NCBI GenBank assembly: GCA_965224535.1
Contig: CBDCZR010000027.1
Span: 372,001-436,000, forward strand
From: JBCDHN01 sp965224535
GTDB lineage: Bacteria; Verrucomicrobiota; Verrucomicrobiia; Verrucomicrobiales; DEV007
Direction: 5' to 3'
Length of the DNA stretch: 64,000 nt
Both the position numbers and the translations under genes were made by a program. Shown piece after piece: positions 1 to 8,314 of the stretch (within the stretch, counting starts at the first letter, position 1; every line of letters begins with the position of its first letter). Below the pieces are notes generated by a model. The model saw nothing but the letters and a program-made list of their open reading frames with translations. It was not told the origin of the DNA and made no database searches.

Positions 1-918
1 GGCAACCAGATCAAACAAACTCGAATCATAGGAAGAAAACCGATCCGTGATTAACACGCCTTGGAAAGCTTCAGTAATAACCTCGGCAACTTCCTTGGCA
101 CGGTGTTGATATCGAATCTGAAAGTAAGCTGCCACCGTGGTTCCAAACGCCATCAAATAGGCAATGACACCACCAATCTTCCAACCCGTATCATCGGTAT
201 GAACCCGCTCAGACCGGGCGATCTCTTCGCGAATTTGCTCAGCTTCTTTACCAATCGCACCGTCCTTTTGACCCAGCTTCAGCGCTTGTTGAGTGAGAGC
301 GCTTTGCGTAATGTCAATATCACAAAGCGCTTTGAGGATGGCCGGAACCTTACGAATCGTCACCCCAAAATGGTAGGTCAAAGCCAGGCCGGTGGCGATG
401 ATGTTAGGGCCAAGGCGATGAGCGGTGGCGCCGTGTTGGTTGGTTTGAAGTTCCGGATGAGTTCCACGCTCACAATGGCCGCAACCACAGCGCGCGACGG
501 CTACTTCAAAGATCTTGATCAAACGCGGCGGCGTGGTAACTATATCAAGAGTTGTCGCCTCCTCAGTTGAGATTTCGATAGTGTTCTTGCCGCATTTGGG
601 GCAGGGGTTTTTGTCGATGTCAGGCTCAAGAGTTGCCTTCAAGCGCTGAACCTGATCGGTCGGTTTGATTTCCGGAGCTTGGCGATGCTTGAAGCTTCCT
701 TTGTCGCCATTCTTGCGCCCTTTGCGACCCGGTTTTTTCTTTTCGGACTTGGGTATTGGCTCGCCCTTTGAAAAGGGCGTTGCGGGGCGAGCACGGTCAC
801 GTTCGAGTTCTTCAATGCGTTTGTGAAGCCGCTCAATTTCCGTAAAACAGTTCTTCACGAGTTCGATGAGTTCTTCTCGTGAGGCGGATTGGATGTCGCT
901 GAGGTCGAAAGTGAGCAA
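1..918 (-). CDS. tnpC: IS66-family transposase, 3' end cut by window edge
   Basis: The minus strand is open from a TTG at 918 to the window edge (306 codons). An N-terminal heptad-rich stretch (about residues 14-40) is followed by a basic linker (KKKPGRKGRKNG), a zinc-binding segment with CPKCG and CGCGHC near residues 104-147, and the start of the DDE catalytic domain with HTDDTGWKIGG near residue 236 and ITDRFSSYD near 292. These are the standard landmarks of IS66 TnpC, which carries out cut-and-paste transposition. No accessory tnpA/tnpB genes lie upstream, so it may be a solo-TnpC element. The TTG start is the only candidate before an in-frame stop at 934-936. Confidence 0.88.
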   Translation of the reverse strand, partial: MLTFDLSDIQSASREELIELVKNCFTEIERLHKRIEELERDRARPATPFSKGEPIPKSEKKKPGRKGRKNGDKGSFKHRQAPEIKPTDQVQRLKATLEPDIDKNPCPKCGKNTIEISTEEATTLDIVTTPPRLIKIFEVAVARCGCGHCERGTHPELQTNQHGATAHRLGPNIIATGLALTYHFGVTIRKVPAILKALCDIDITQSALTQQALKLGQKDGAIGKEAEQIREEIARSERVHTDDTGWKIGGVIAYLMAFGTTVAAYFQIRYQHRAKEVAEVITEAFQGVLITDRFSSYDSSLFDLVA

Positions 919-1111
919 ATCCTGACAGAAATCTTAACTGTCAGGACAAATTAACGAAAATGTGGGCTTGTCAACCCGCTAATCAGTTACGCGGAATGGA
1001 GCCGATGTGGAGAACATGAAAGATTTCCCAATCCGCCAGTTTGCGGCGATTGGGATCCGGATGGGCGGTGTAAATGTCCGCGATAATCGTGCGGCGCGGT
1101 GGTGACCGGCC

Positions 1112-1179
1112 AAGAAAAGTGTGCAGGATTACATTTTTCCCTAATTGGAGGAATTATCACGAATTCCACTTCTAAAAAG
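1112..1179 (+). repeat. Dispersed repeat A, copy 1
   Basis: This segment starts aagaaaagtg and ends taaaaaga. It aligns by eye, at roughly two thirds identity, with 2895-2963 in the same orientation. Both copies are AT-rich and lie in gene-free DNA. The function is unknown. Confidence 0.45.
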
Positions 1180-1293
1180 AGCTTCCCCCGCCACCCGGCC
1201 ATCGTGATTCTCGCGGGATACGAATTCTGCAAAGCGTTCAGCATAGCCAATCGTCACCCCTTATCACATTTCCGGGACAAATCGACGAAACGA

Positions 1294-1490
1294 CTGGGCT
1301 GAAAGCCCAAAATCGCAAAGCCTGGGTCTTCAGGCCCAGGAACGACGATGCGTTTGGTAGTGCGGCCTGTAAGGTCGCGAGCGCGTGCCCAATGGAAGTT
1401 TGCTGGCGACCTTACAGGCCGCATTCCATACCCGATCACCGTTCCCGGGCCTGAACGCCCGGGCTGAGTGCTGTCGGGCCTTCAGCCCGC
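1294..1490. repeat. Inverted pair of REP-like repeats
   Basis: Two copies of a compound palindromic repeat face each other. Copy one (about 1295-1385) reads through gggctgaaagccc, a cctgggtc/caggcccagg hairpin and gcggcctgtaaggtcgc. Copy two (about 1399-1490) is its reverse complement. The same family recurs at 45.67-46.98 kb around a RAYT gene, which is the likely source of its mobility. Confidence 0.75.
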
Positions 1491-1551
1491 AAGACGAACG
1501 AAAGCCGAGCATAATTTTGCAAATTCGAGCGATTCGCAGCGAAGTGTCGCC

Positions 1552-1645
1552 AAACTCGGTGGAGGCCCTTCGCAGAATTTGCGAGGCGACTCAAACTCGG
1601 TGGAGGCCCTTCGCAGAATTTGCGAGGGGACTCAAGCTCGGTGGA
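1552..1645 (+). repeat. 41-bp tandem repeat, 2.3 copies
   Basis: The unit begins aaactcggtggaggccc and ends aggcgactc. Full copies lie at 1552-1592 and 1593-1633, with a partial third copy at 1634-1645. The copies are nearly identical, so the duplication is recent. It lies outside any recognised gene. Confidence 0.85.
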
Positions 1646-1816
1646 AACGCATTGTGTATGCTTCGGTACGAACTCATCCGCCGCACCCGGACCAACGGTG
1701 TGACCCAGGCCCGGAAGGGCAAAAAGCAAATTCCTATCAGTCAGTCAGTAACTCAAGTTTGCAGGGCGGCCATTGAGGACTGCCGGTGTAGTCAGCGCCA
1801 AATGCACCCCTCTTTC

Positions 1817-2224
1817 TTACGCCGCTGAATTCAAAAACACTCCCGAATACCATTGAATGCGTTGCTTCCGAACAGTCTTGGTGAATTCCTCGACCTCGTT
1901 GTGCAACGGTTCATCTTTATCAACCTCATTCAAGGGCGCTTTGCAGATTGAAAGCGCGTGATGAAAATCCCCAGCACGTGCCCAACCGCTCGCCGCGCTG
2001 TAAAGATGAACATGCTTCTTGGCCTCCAACCCCAAATCACCACAACGTTTTGCCAAACTCTCCTCGATTGCGGCCGCTTCGGCGTAAAGTTCGGAACCTT
2101 TCTCCAAGTCGTCAGATTCCTGAAGCAATTGCGCTTCCAGCATCAGCTTTGACTTTCGCTCTTCGTCTGCGGAAAAGGCCTCGTCCAAGCCAGTTCGGTC
2201 GATGGAATTGGATGGTTTGCTCAT
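1817..2224 (-). CDS. Hypothetical helical protein, TPR-like
   Basis: A 135-residue protein, charged and probably all-helical. The middle (LLQESDDLEKGSELYAEAAA) has the spacing of small helical-hairpin repeats such as TPR or MIT domains, but no clear consensus. The ATG at 2224 was chosen because it begins two bases after the stop of the upstream gene (2226-2522), which fits translational coupling. It is the last gene of a three-gene minus-strand operon. No function can be assigned. Confidence 0.7.
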   Translation of the reverse strand: MSKPSNSIDRTGLDEAFSADEERKSKLMLEAQLLQESDDLEKGSELYAEAAAIEESLAKRCGDLGLEAKKHVHLYSAASGWARAGDFHHALSICKAPLNEVDKDEPLHNEVEEFTKTVRKQRIQWYSGVFLNSAA

Positions 2225-2225
2225 G

Positions 2226-2522
2226 TTAGGTGGCTGGATTTTGTGGATGGAAGGACAGAATCGCCTCACGCTTCTCAAAACTCACCACACAAACATAGCC
2301 ATCAAGGCCAAATGGATTGTCAAGAAGCTGCGCGGCTTTTTCCGCATGCCGGCGTTCGAGGTCTTGGGAAATCGTTCCGCTGACCTCCAAGCCGAACTCA
2401 GTGTCGCCCTCCCGCAGCCAATAATCAAATCGTTCACCCCGTCGGCTGACATGGGAGAGCCGCAATCCGGTGAATTTTGCTACCAATGCGCAGGCAACAC
2501 CACACGCTGCAAACTCCGTCAT
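2226..2522 (-). CDS. Hypothetical protein, possible PD-(D/E)XK fold
   Basis: A 98-residue product starting MTEFAACGVACAL. The segment FDYWLREGDTEFGLEVSG (about residues 31-48) resembles the core strand pair of PD-(D/E)XK nucleases, with D and E in suitable places but no lysine after E, so any activity is doubtful. Its ATG at 2522 overlaps the stop of the upstream gene as ATGA, and the next gene starts two bases after its stop, so the three genes are probably co-transcribed. Confidence 0.65.
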   Translation of the reverse strand: MTEFAACGVACALVAKFTGLRLSHVSRRGERFDYWLREGDTEFGLEVSGTISQDLERRHAEKAAQLLDNPFGLDGYVCVVSFEKREAILSFHPQNPAT

Positions 2523-2770
2523 CGTCGAGTCGGAGATGGCCGGCGGTGAATTGGGAACCTCCCAGGTTCCCATTGAATGCGGACATGGCGTCGCTCCTCG
2601 CCTGCATCATTGAGATTGATGAGGCGAACCAACAATTCCACATAGGTCTGATCGGAGTGTTTCTGAAGCCGAGTGATCGTTGCCGGTAGAAAAATTGTGG
2701 CATCGACTGGCTGGTCACGCAGAACGGCGGATAGTGAAATCAGGATGATGTCTGCGGATTCCTCGGCCAC
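2519..2770 (-). CDS. Hypothetical small protein, first gene of operon
   Basis: An 83-residue product that starts with GTG (the only start candidate after an in-frame stop 45 bases upstream). It begins VAEESADIILISL and contains VDATIFLPATITRLQKHSDQ. It shares an ATGA overlap with the next gene. The family is not recognised. The C-terminal twenty residues are arginine- and proline-rich, unlike the rest, so the end may be a run-on produced by a frameshift. Confidence 0.5.
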   Translation of the reverse strand: MAEESADIILISLSAVLRDQPVDATIFLPATITRLQKHSDQTYVELLVRLINLNDAGEERRHVRIQWEPGRFPIHRRPSPTRR

Positions 2771-3192
2771 CTGGAATCCAACCGCGGAGCACGTCTGAAG
2801 TCGACCGTGGCCTCATGTGTGTGGAGCTTACTGTTCAACGATCCTTGTCTAGGGAATTCGTCGCTTTGTTAATGGCTGCAATTGCTTGGCTGTCAAGAAA
2901 AGTGCGCACGGGGCTATATTTTTCATAATTAAACGAATTATAACAAACTTTACTTCCAAAAAGGGACCTGTCCCCAAGCGAAGCCTGTCCCCAAGCGAAG
3001 CCCAAGGCCGCCAATACCGGTTGACCGACGTGCACGGCCACGTTCAGCACGACATCATCGCGTAGCAACACCACCAGCCCGTTCCGCAGAGAATCGCGCC
3101 GGTCGACCGCGAACGGGCTGGAAGCACCATTCTCCATTCAGCTTCGTGAATTTGCTGGCAGGTCGCAGCCGATTCTGTTATCTGACCCGGAA
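2771..3192. other. Intergenic stretch with repeat A copy 2
   Basis: About 420 bp between divergent genes. It contains repeat A copy 2 (2895-2963) and, just after it, a direct repeat of tgtccccaagcgaagcc (about 2968-3001). A minus-strand frame across 2835-3137 has no recognisable domain and is not called. Confidence 0.5.
2895..2963 (+). repeat. Dispersed repeat A, copy 2
   Basis: Same orientation as 1112-1179. It shares the aagaaaagtg start, a central aatt...gaattat block and a closing ccaaaaag block. The two copies bracket the 1.8-2.8 kb operon. Confidence 0.45.
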
Positions 3193-3555
3193 ATGGCAGC
3201 CGCAGACGAAACCGTCAAAATCTTCCTCTCCGCCGTCAGCGCGGAATTCCGCGAATATCGCGAAGAACTCGCCCTCTTCCTCCGGCGCAAAGGCTACGAA
3301 GTCCGCGTCCAGGAAGAATTCGAGACCGGCGGCGGCACGTTGCTGGATAAGCTCGAAGCCTACATCCGGGATGAATGCCACGGCTGCATCTTCCTCGTCG
3401 GCCAGCGTTACGGCGCCGAGCCGCCCGCTCCCGAAGCCGCCGCCCATCTCCACGGCGAAACCGCCCGCTACAGCTACACCCAGTGGGAATACCGCTTCGC
3501 CACCCGCCACAACAAAGCCCGCTTCGTCTTCGTCCCCGCGGAAGAAACCAACGAA

Positions 3556-3583
3556 GAACCAAGCACCCAGAACCAGGAACCCG
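3556..3583 (+). repeat. Degenerate heptamer array inside the NTPase gene
   Basis: Four 7-bp units (gaaccaa, gcaccca, gaaccag, gaacccg) lie in the linker after the DUF4062 domain and encode a Glu/Pro/Gln-rich loop. They belong to the same unit type as the arrays at 4094 and 5020. Confidence 0.6.
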
Positions 3584-4093
3584 AAGAGCCCCCCGAGCTT
3601 CAGGCGCTGCAAAAAACCTTCATCCGCGAACAAATCATCGACCAAGGCAAGGATCGCACGCCTTTCCACAGCCTGGCCGACCTCAAGGACCACGTCTTCG
3701 CCCTCAAGCTGGAAGCGCTGGTTTACGCCCGCCACCACGATCTTCCCCTCGACGAATCCAACCCCTATGTCGGCCTGCGCCGCTTTGAGGAGCGCGATCA
3801 GCCCAAATTCTACGGCCGCACCGGCCTCGTCGCCGAACTGATGCGCGCCATCGAGGCCGAGCCGCTGCTTCTCGTCACCGGCCACAGTGGCAGCGGCAAA
3901 TCCAGCGTCCTGCGCGCCGGCGTCATCCCCGCCTGGCGCAAGAAACACGGCAACAACGCCCAAGTCGTCCTCATGACCCCGAACGACGATCCCTTCGAAG
4001 GCCTCTACGAAGGTCTCCGCGCGGCGGGAATCGAAAAGGACGCCTGCGCCTGGGTCAAAGACGGCCACGCGGACGTCTTCGGCCAACTCCAAA

Positions 4094-4121
4094 CCAAGAA
4101 CAAAGAACCAGGAACCAAGAA
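4094..4121 (+). repeat. Heptamer array before Walker B
   Basis: Four 7-bp units (ccaagaa, caaagaa, ccaggaa, ccaagaa) encode QTKNKEPGTKN just ahead of the Walker B strand. The insertion keeps the frame here. Confidence 0.8.
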
Positions 4122-4734
4122 CACCCTGATCATCGTTGACCAGTTCGAGGAAATCTTCACCCGTGTCCCGGAGGCGGGCCAGGCGAAGGTGGCCCAGTTC
4201 GTCACCGCATTGGTAGCCGCCCACCGCGCCGCCCATCCTGATCCGACTGATCCGGCCGATGCCCACAACCTGCGCATCGCACTGGCCATGCGAGACGACT
4301 TCTACGGCAACCTGGAGCGCCACCGCACCCTCTGCGCCATTCTCGACGGCGAAGCCGGGCGCACCCAGCGCGTCATGCGCCCGACCGAGAGCGAATTGCG
4401 CGCCATCATCGAAGCGCCCGCCGCCAGCCACGGCGTCGGGTTCGAGGGCCAGCTCGTCGAGCGCATCGTCGGCGAAGTGCGCGGCAAGCAGGGCGACGAG
4501 CGCCGCGCGCTCTTGCCCCTGCTCCAGTTCACCCTGGAAGCGCTCTGGAACCACGAATGCGCCAACCGCTCCATCGCCGACCGCGTCCTCAACGTCGCCG
4601 GTTACGAGGCCATCGGCGCCTTTTCCGGCGCGCTCAAGCAACGCACCAACCGCTTCTACGATGCCCTCAGCGAAGAGCAGCAAACCAGCGTCCAGCGCAT
4701 CTTCCTCCAGCTCGTCCAGTTCGGCGAGACCGAC

Positions 4735-4748
4735 GTCCCCCGTCTCCC
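4735..4748 (+). repeat. 7-bp imperfect tandem duplication causing frameshift 1
   Basis: The units gtccccc and gtctccc are adjacent. Removing one joins GETDV in frame one to SRSVPKAALL in frame two. Confidence 0.65.
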
Positions 4749-5019
4749 GCAGCGTCCCCAAAGCCGCGCTCCTCCAGAACGCCGACCCGGCCCTGCTCGA
4801 CCGGCTCATCACCAAGGAAAAGCTCCTCATTTCTGGTGAAGCGGTGACCGGGGGACAAGGTGAAGGGGTGACCGGGCGAACCGGCGCCACCGTCGAACTC
4901 GCCCACGAAGCCCTGATCGACGGCTGGGATCAGTTCCGCGAATGGATTCGGGAGAATCAGGACGCCATCCGCCTGCACCGGCGTTTGGAAGAAGACGCCG
5001 CGCACTGGACATCAACCAA

Positions 5020-5054
5020 CCAAGAACAAAGAACAAAGAACAAAGAACCAAGAA
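5020..5054 (+). repeat. Five-unit heptamer array at frameshift 2
   Basis: The units are ccaagaa, three caaagaa and ccaagaa. Because 7 leaves remainder 1 when divided by 3, each unit gained or lost shifts the frame. The downstream homology (SEDLWRGTILARAEEARDSG) is in the +1 frame, so loss of one unit would restore reading. Confidence 0.85.
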
Positions 5055-5931
5055 CCGGAACGCAGTTCCGAAGACCTCTGGCGCGGCACCATCCTGGCCC
5101 GCGCCGAGGAAGCCCGCGATTCCGGCGAATTCGAGCGCGTCGGCGGGCTGACCGAAGCCGCCACCCGTTTCCTCGAAGCCAGCCGCCAGGCCGTGATCGA
5201 CGAGGTGGAGCGGCTCAAAGCCCTCGTCGCCCGGGCCGAAGCCGGGGAAGCCGCCGCCGTAGCCCAACGGGCGGTGGCCGAAACGGCAAAAAAGCAGGCC
5301 GAAGAAAACGAGAAACGAGCCATTGAAGGTGAAGCAATCGCTGAGCGACGTCATCTGCAGAGTCAACGACGAGCAGTCCTGGGCTGGATGGCTGCATTGT
5401 TGGCAATGATCGCAACAGCTATTTCAGTGCATTTTTTTCGCGCCGCGAAATCTGCAGAACGCACTCAGGCAAACAATGCAATTGATCTCACTGTTTTGAA
5501 CTTGCAGCAGGCATTTAAGGCGACTGTGGAGATAGAGACCGCGAATAAGCTTACAGAAGATTACGATTTTTCCATGCCCTTGGGCATAGGGTCGATTCGA
5601 TACAAAAATCCTGCGGGGAAAAGAGCAGAGCCTCTTATCAACGAACTTACCAAATTGCTTAACGACCTCATAGCAGCCCACCTAAGCTCGGTACGTGACT
5701 TGGCCCGTTCCGACAAACGATTGGTTGAGCAATGTTTAGCTGAAAAACGTAGAGAAGTCACTGAACAGAATACCACGCAAGCTTCGGATTTGGTCGCGCT
5801 TCTGGATGAGCATATCAATGTAGTTCAACGCGGCGGTATCGTTACTGAGGCGGAAGTATTCGCGCGACTGAAGGAACTGGCTGAACGAAAATAGAGGTGC
5901 TTCAGTCGCAAATAGCGGTGTGCGGCCCTGG

Positions 5932-6210
5932 AGAGTTACTTATGCTGCCTTGAGGACGCGCCAGGAGTTGGTGGAGCTGGACCCGGGCAATGCGGGCTAT
6001 CGGCGCGATGTGTTCATTTCCACCGCGAAACTCGGGTTGTTCGCGGAACGGATGGGCGATTTATCCAAGGCGATCGCCCACTTCGAAGCAATGGTGGAGA
6101 TGATGACGAAGCTGGTTGCGATGGACCCAGCCAATGCCCAGTGGAAGCAGGACCTGCAGAACGCAACCCGCGATTTGGAACGCCTGAAGGCGAAGGCGGC
6201 GCAAGAGTGA
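5932..6210 (+). pseudogene. TPR-protein C-terminal fragment
   Basis: The frame contains two TPR-like helical hairpins (LVELDPGNAGYRRDV and LVAMDPANAQWKQDLQNA), the typical tail of the TPR-rich sensor proteins that accompany NTPase modules of this kind. There is no matching N-terminal part, and a natural-looking end (ERLKAKAAQE) stops directly before the inserted element at 6211. It is probably a leftover of a second, deleted gene. Confidence 0.55.
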
Positions 6211-6435
6211 TATGGAGTGCGAAATCGCGCCCGTGGCGCGGTTTCGCTTTCAGATCGCCGGCTGCTCTGAACACGACCGAGCGACCAAACCGCTTGCCAA
6301 TCCCAGTGCGCCTTCGGGGTGGCCGGCCGGGAATGCTGGCGCTGAATCGGGGCAGGAATGGCGGAAAGAACGGGCTGAGGGCCGCCGGCGATCCAAAAGC
6401 GAAACCGCGCTTGAGGCGCGATTTCGCACTCCATA
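6211..6435. mobile_element. 225-bp MITE-like element with 52-bp inverted ends, TA flanks
   Basis: The left end 6211-6262 and right end 6384-6435 are inverted repeats of each other with few mismatches (outer ends tatggagtgcgaaatcgcgc and its complement). Excluding the outer TA gives ends TGGAGTGCG...CGCACTCCA flanked by TA on both sides, the target duplication made by IS630/Tc1-mariner transposases. There is no coding capacity, so it would have been moved in trans. Confidence 0.8.
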
Positions 6436-6646
6436 CTCGAAGCTGGGCAACTTCCATCGCGATTTGCTGGCCGATCCGAATCAACGCGCCAACGCCGCCA
6501 CCCACCGCCAACAAGCGATCGCCCATTACCGCAAAACGGTGGAACTGCGCCGCGCCCTCGACGCCGAAGGCCGCTTGAGCCTGGATGGGAAGAAGTGGAT
6601 GGGGATTTACGAAGAACGCATCGCGGAGCTGGAGGCAGAGGACTAG
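6436..6646 (+). pseudogene. Second TPR-protein C-terminal fragment
   Basis: The frame resumes directly after the MITE (YSKLGNFHRDLLADPNQRAN) and runs through a TPR-like hairpin (HRQQAIAHYRKTVELRRALD) to RIAELEAED and a stop at 6646. It has no start of its own and is the tail of a TPR protein similar in kind to the fragment before the MITE. Confidence 0.5.
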
Positions 6647-6650
6647 GAGG

Positions 6651-6879
6651 AAGCCAAAGGCTTTCCCAGCCCTTAGCCCCGGGTCGAGCGAAGCGAACAT
6701 CCGGGGAATCGGAGAAACCCAAATCCATCCATTCCGGCAGGGATGGCAGCGGCGTCGATGACAACCTCTGCCGTGACTGGAATCCTTTCAGGATTCGGTG
6801 TTGGGGCGTGGGCGTTCCGGGGGTGTTCTCTCGTTCCTCGCTCGACCCCCGGCTAATGGCTCAAGAAGCCTTTCGGCTT
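6651..6879. mobile_element. 229-bp inverted-repeat element
   Basis: The ends match as inverted repeats over about 42 bp with several mismatches: both begin aagcc, form a short hairpin (aagcc-aaa-ggctt at 6651-6663; aagcc-tttc-ggctt at 6866-6879) and share ttagcc...gggtcgagcga farther in. There is no coding content. Its right end overlaps the 3' end of the DUF5615 remnant and has truncated it. Confidence 0.6.
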
Positions 6880-7116
6880 GGAGGACCCGGGAGGCAATTC
6901 GCCAAGGTGATCGAGCATAACTCGGGATTCTGGCTCCGGTGGACGAAAAGTGGATCGGGAGGCGCAGAAGGGGATGGCGGCGTCGGGGTCGGGTATCCCC
7001 GAAAGGTCAACATCCTGGACCCGGATGATATCCAGATCCGGATGGATCAGGAGGAGTCCGCGCAAAATTCGCCCGTTAAAGTCCTCGTCGGTCAGAAACG
7101 GAACCATTTGCTTCAA
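6853..7116 (-). pseudogene. DUF5615 (PIN-like toxin) gene, truncated
   Basis: The N-terminus (FLTDEDFNGRILRGLL, then LDIIRVQDVDLSGIPDPD) is the hallmark start of DUF5615 proteins, PIN-like partners of DUF433 proteins in toxin-antitoxin modules. The usual central segment and the C-terminal half are missing; after DPD the frame runs into unrelated sequence and the repeat element at 6651-6879. Its ATG overlaps the stop of the DUF433 gene by 4 bp (ATGA), preserving the operon layout. Confidence 0.8.
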
Positions 7117-7468
7117 TCCTCCGTCGTTTTCCTCCGAGCGAGCAACCGTTCGCGGATTCCCGTGGGGTCACAGATGGATTCCAGTTCCCGGCGATTGGTG
7201 GCTGCCCGTTGCTCCCGTTCCGCCAAATACGCTTCCACTTGTTCGCGGTGATGGAGGTAGTGGTTGATGACGGCGTAGACGTCTTCGAATTTCAAAACAT
7301 CGTAGTCCAAGACGATTTGCTCGGGAGTGGAGTGGCGCCGGATTGAAATGCCCGAATTTCGCGTTCCAGAGGAATGCGCGTGTTGGCGATGCGAATGGTG
7401 CCGTCAGCACTTTCGGTCAGTGGTGGCGGTTCGGTCTTCGCTTCGGTTAAGGAAACGGTATTGGACAT
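7113..7468 (-). pseudogene. DUF433 antitoxin gene with 5-bp duplication
   Basis: The N-terminal part from the ATG at 7468 reads MSNTVSLTEAK and reaches IRIANTRIPLEREIRAFQSGA, the DUF433 DNA-binding region. The rest (PEQIVLDYDVLKFEDVYAVI...REQVEAYL) is in another frame. The shift coincides with a 5-bp tandem duplication (gagtg twice, 7325-7334 on the plus strand); removing one copy restores a continuous protein. DUF433 proteins are the antitoxins of DUF5615 toxins, and both members of this pair are broken. Confidence 0.85.
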
Positions 7469-7521
7469 GGCAACAAGATAGAAGGGATTTCTTCTGCTTG
7501 CGACGGGGAATTTTGGGGAAT

Positions 7522-7584
7522 CTCACTCATAATTGAATGAAATACCCACCCATTAACTCACAGCCATGAATCCTCTAAATTAAT
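7522..7584 (+). repeat. Dispersed repeat B, copy 1
   Basis: Shares ctcactca, aatacccacc, ctcacagccatgaa and cctctaaattaa with 11417-11475 in the same orientation. The two copies bracket the 7.6-11.4 kb segment and may be the footprint of a duplication. Confidence 0.65.
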
Positions 7585-8314
7585 TTCGCCATCAACCCCT
7601 ACAAGCGCGCCAGCGACGACCGCATCGGCAAGTTCACCGCCGAGAGCACGAAGCGGCTCAGCAAAAAGCCGGAATTTTCCCAGCTTATCGCGCCGACCAA
7701 CACGGCTTACACCGATTTCACCAACGCCACCGCGCAGGAAGCCATCGACTTGGCGCTGCAAAAAGCACATACCGCGGAAATGCTGGTTTCACTGGGCGAG
7801 TTCAAAGATCTGGCCGCTCTGCATGCCGGAGCCATCGCCAGCAAGTTTGGCGGACGCAAGGCTTTCGATTACACCCGCTTTTATCCCCGTGGCGTGACCG
7901 AATATCGCCAGGCCAACCTGGAAAACGTGGAAGAAAAGATGACGCGATTTGAAGAGGCTTTGAAAGAAGTCGGCAACCGGCTGGATCCAGACCTGGTGGC
8001 CGATTTCATCCATCCCGGCAGCGAAGAAAAGCCGGAAAAAGGCGTGATCCTGCGTTTTCGTGAAGCTCGCGCGGCCCAACTGGAAGCCAAGGCGGCTCAT
8101 GCCGAAAGCAAGAGCGCGGCGCATGCGGCGCGGGAGGTGTTGGACGATCAGTTAATGGATAATTTGCTGACCGTGTCACTCAAGGCGCATCGTCTCGACG
8201 GGCGATTCGTCCGATGAATCGGCGGTGGAAGCTGAGACTGGAGATGATGAGAAGGTGACGCCGATTGAATCGGGACTCGAATCTCCGGTTGAGGTCGATG
8301 AGCAGGCGGCGTAA
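7579..8314 (+). pseudogene. Hypothetical alanine-rich protein, start lost and frameshifted
   Basis: The frame is open from 7579 (FAINPYKRASDDRIG) but has no start codon before the upstream repeat. It carries charged, alanine-rich helical sequence to about 8190. There homology appears to move +1, giving an acidic tail (DSSDESAVEAETGDDEKV...VDEQAA) that ends at 8314, rather than the abrupt stop at 8217. The family is not recognised. A coiled-coil region (RAAQLEAKAAHAESKSAAHA) suggests a structural role. Confidence 0.55.

Larger units (their letters stand above)
919..1816. other. About 900 bp without an intact gene, filled with repeats
   Basis: No convincing gene is present. The stretch holds the IS66 flank, one copy of a diverged dispersed repeat (1112-1179), an inverted pair of REP-like repeats (1294-1490) and a 41-bp tandem repeat (1552-1645). 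A short minus-strand frame ending at 983 looks protein-like near its end (DWEIFHVLHIGSIPRN) but has no start and could be a gene remnant. Confidence 0.6.
3193..5894 (+). pseudogene. DUF4062-nSTAND1 NTPase, broken by two 7-bp duplications
   Basis: Frame one (3193 to about 4740) has an N-terminal DUF4062 domain (KIFLSAVSAEFREYREEL; residues about 8-130) followed by an nSTAND1 NTPase: start of the domain NPYVGLRRFEERD, Walker A GHSGSGKSSVLRAG (about 233-246) and Walker B LIIVDQFEEIF. Homology continues in frame two (KAALLQNADPALLDRLITKE, then ELAHEALIDGW) and then in frame three, with a helical region and a membrane segment (WMAALLAMIATAISVHFF) to the stop at 5894. Each shift is +1 and coincides with a 7-bp tandem duplication (4735-4748 and 5020-5054). 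Dropping one unit at each site restores a single 895-residue frame. Such STAND proteins act as signal-sensing NTPase switches, often in defence. Phase variation or sequencing error are alternatives to a dead gene. Confidence 0.85.

Noticed and set aside
61..570. Plus-strand open frame in the first 600 bases
   Set aside because: It is antisense to the IS66 transposase, whose zinc and DDE motifs are clear on the minus strand.
983..1135. Minus-strand fragment ending FHVLHIGSIPRN
   Set aside because: Looks protein-like but has no start and no family match that I can name, so it is only mentioned as a possible remnant.
1552..1645. CRISPR-like repeat
   Set aside because: The repeats are directly adjacent without spacers and there are no cas genes; no CRISPR array was seen anywhere in the window.
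2835..3137. Minus-strand frame of 100 codons
   Set aside because: No recognisable domain, and it runs across repeat A, so coding is unlikely.
3178..4890. Very long minus-strand open frame antisense to the NTPase gene
   Set aside because: It is rich in Ala, Gly, Val and Glu with no domain, and it mirrors the codon bias of the plus-strand gene, whose motifs are unmistakable.
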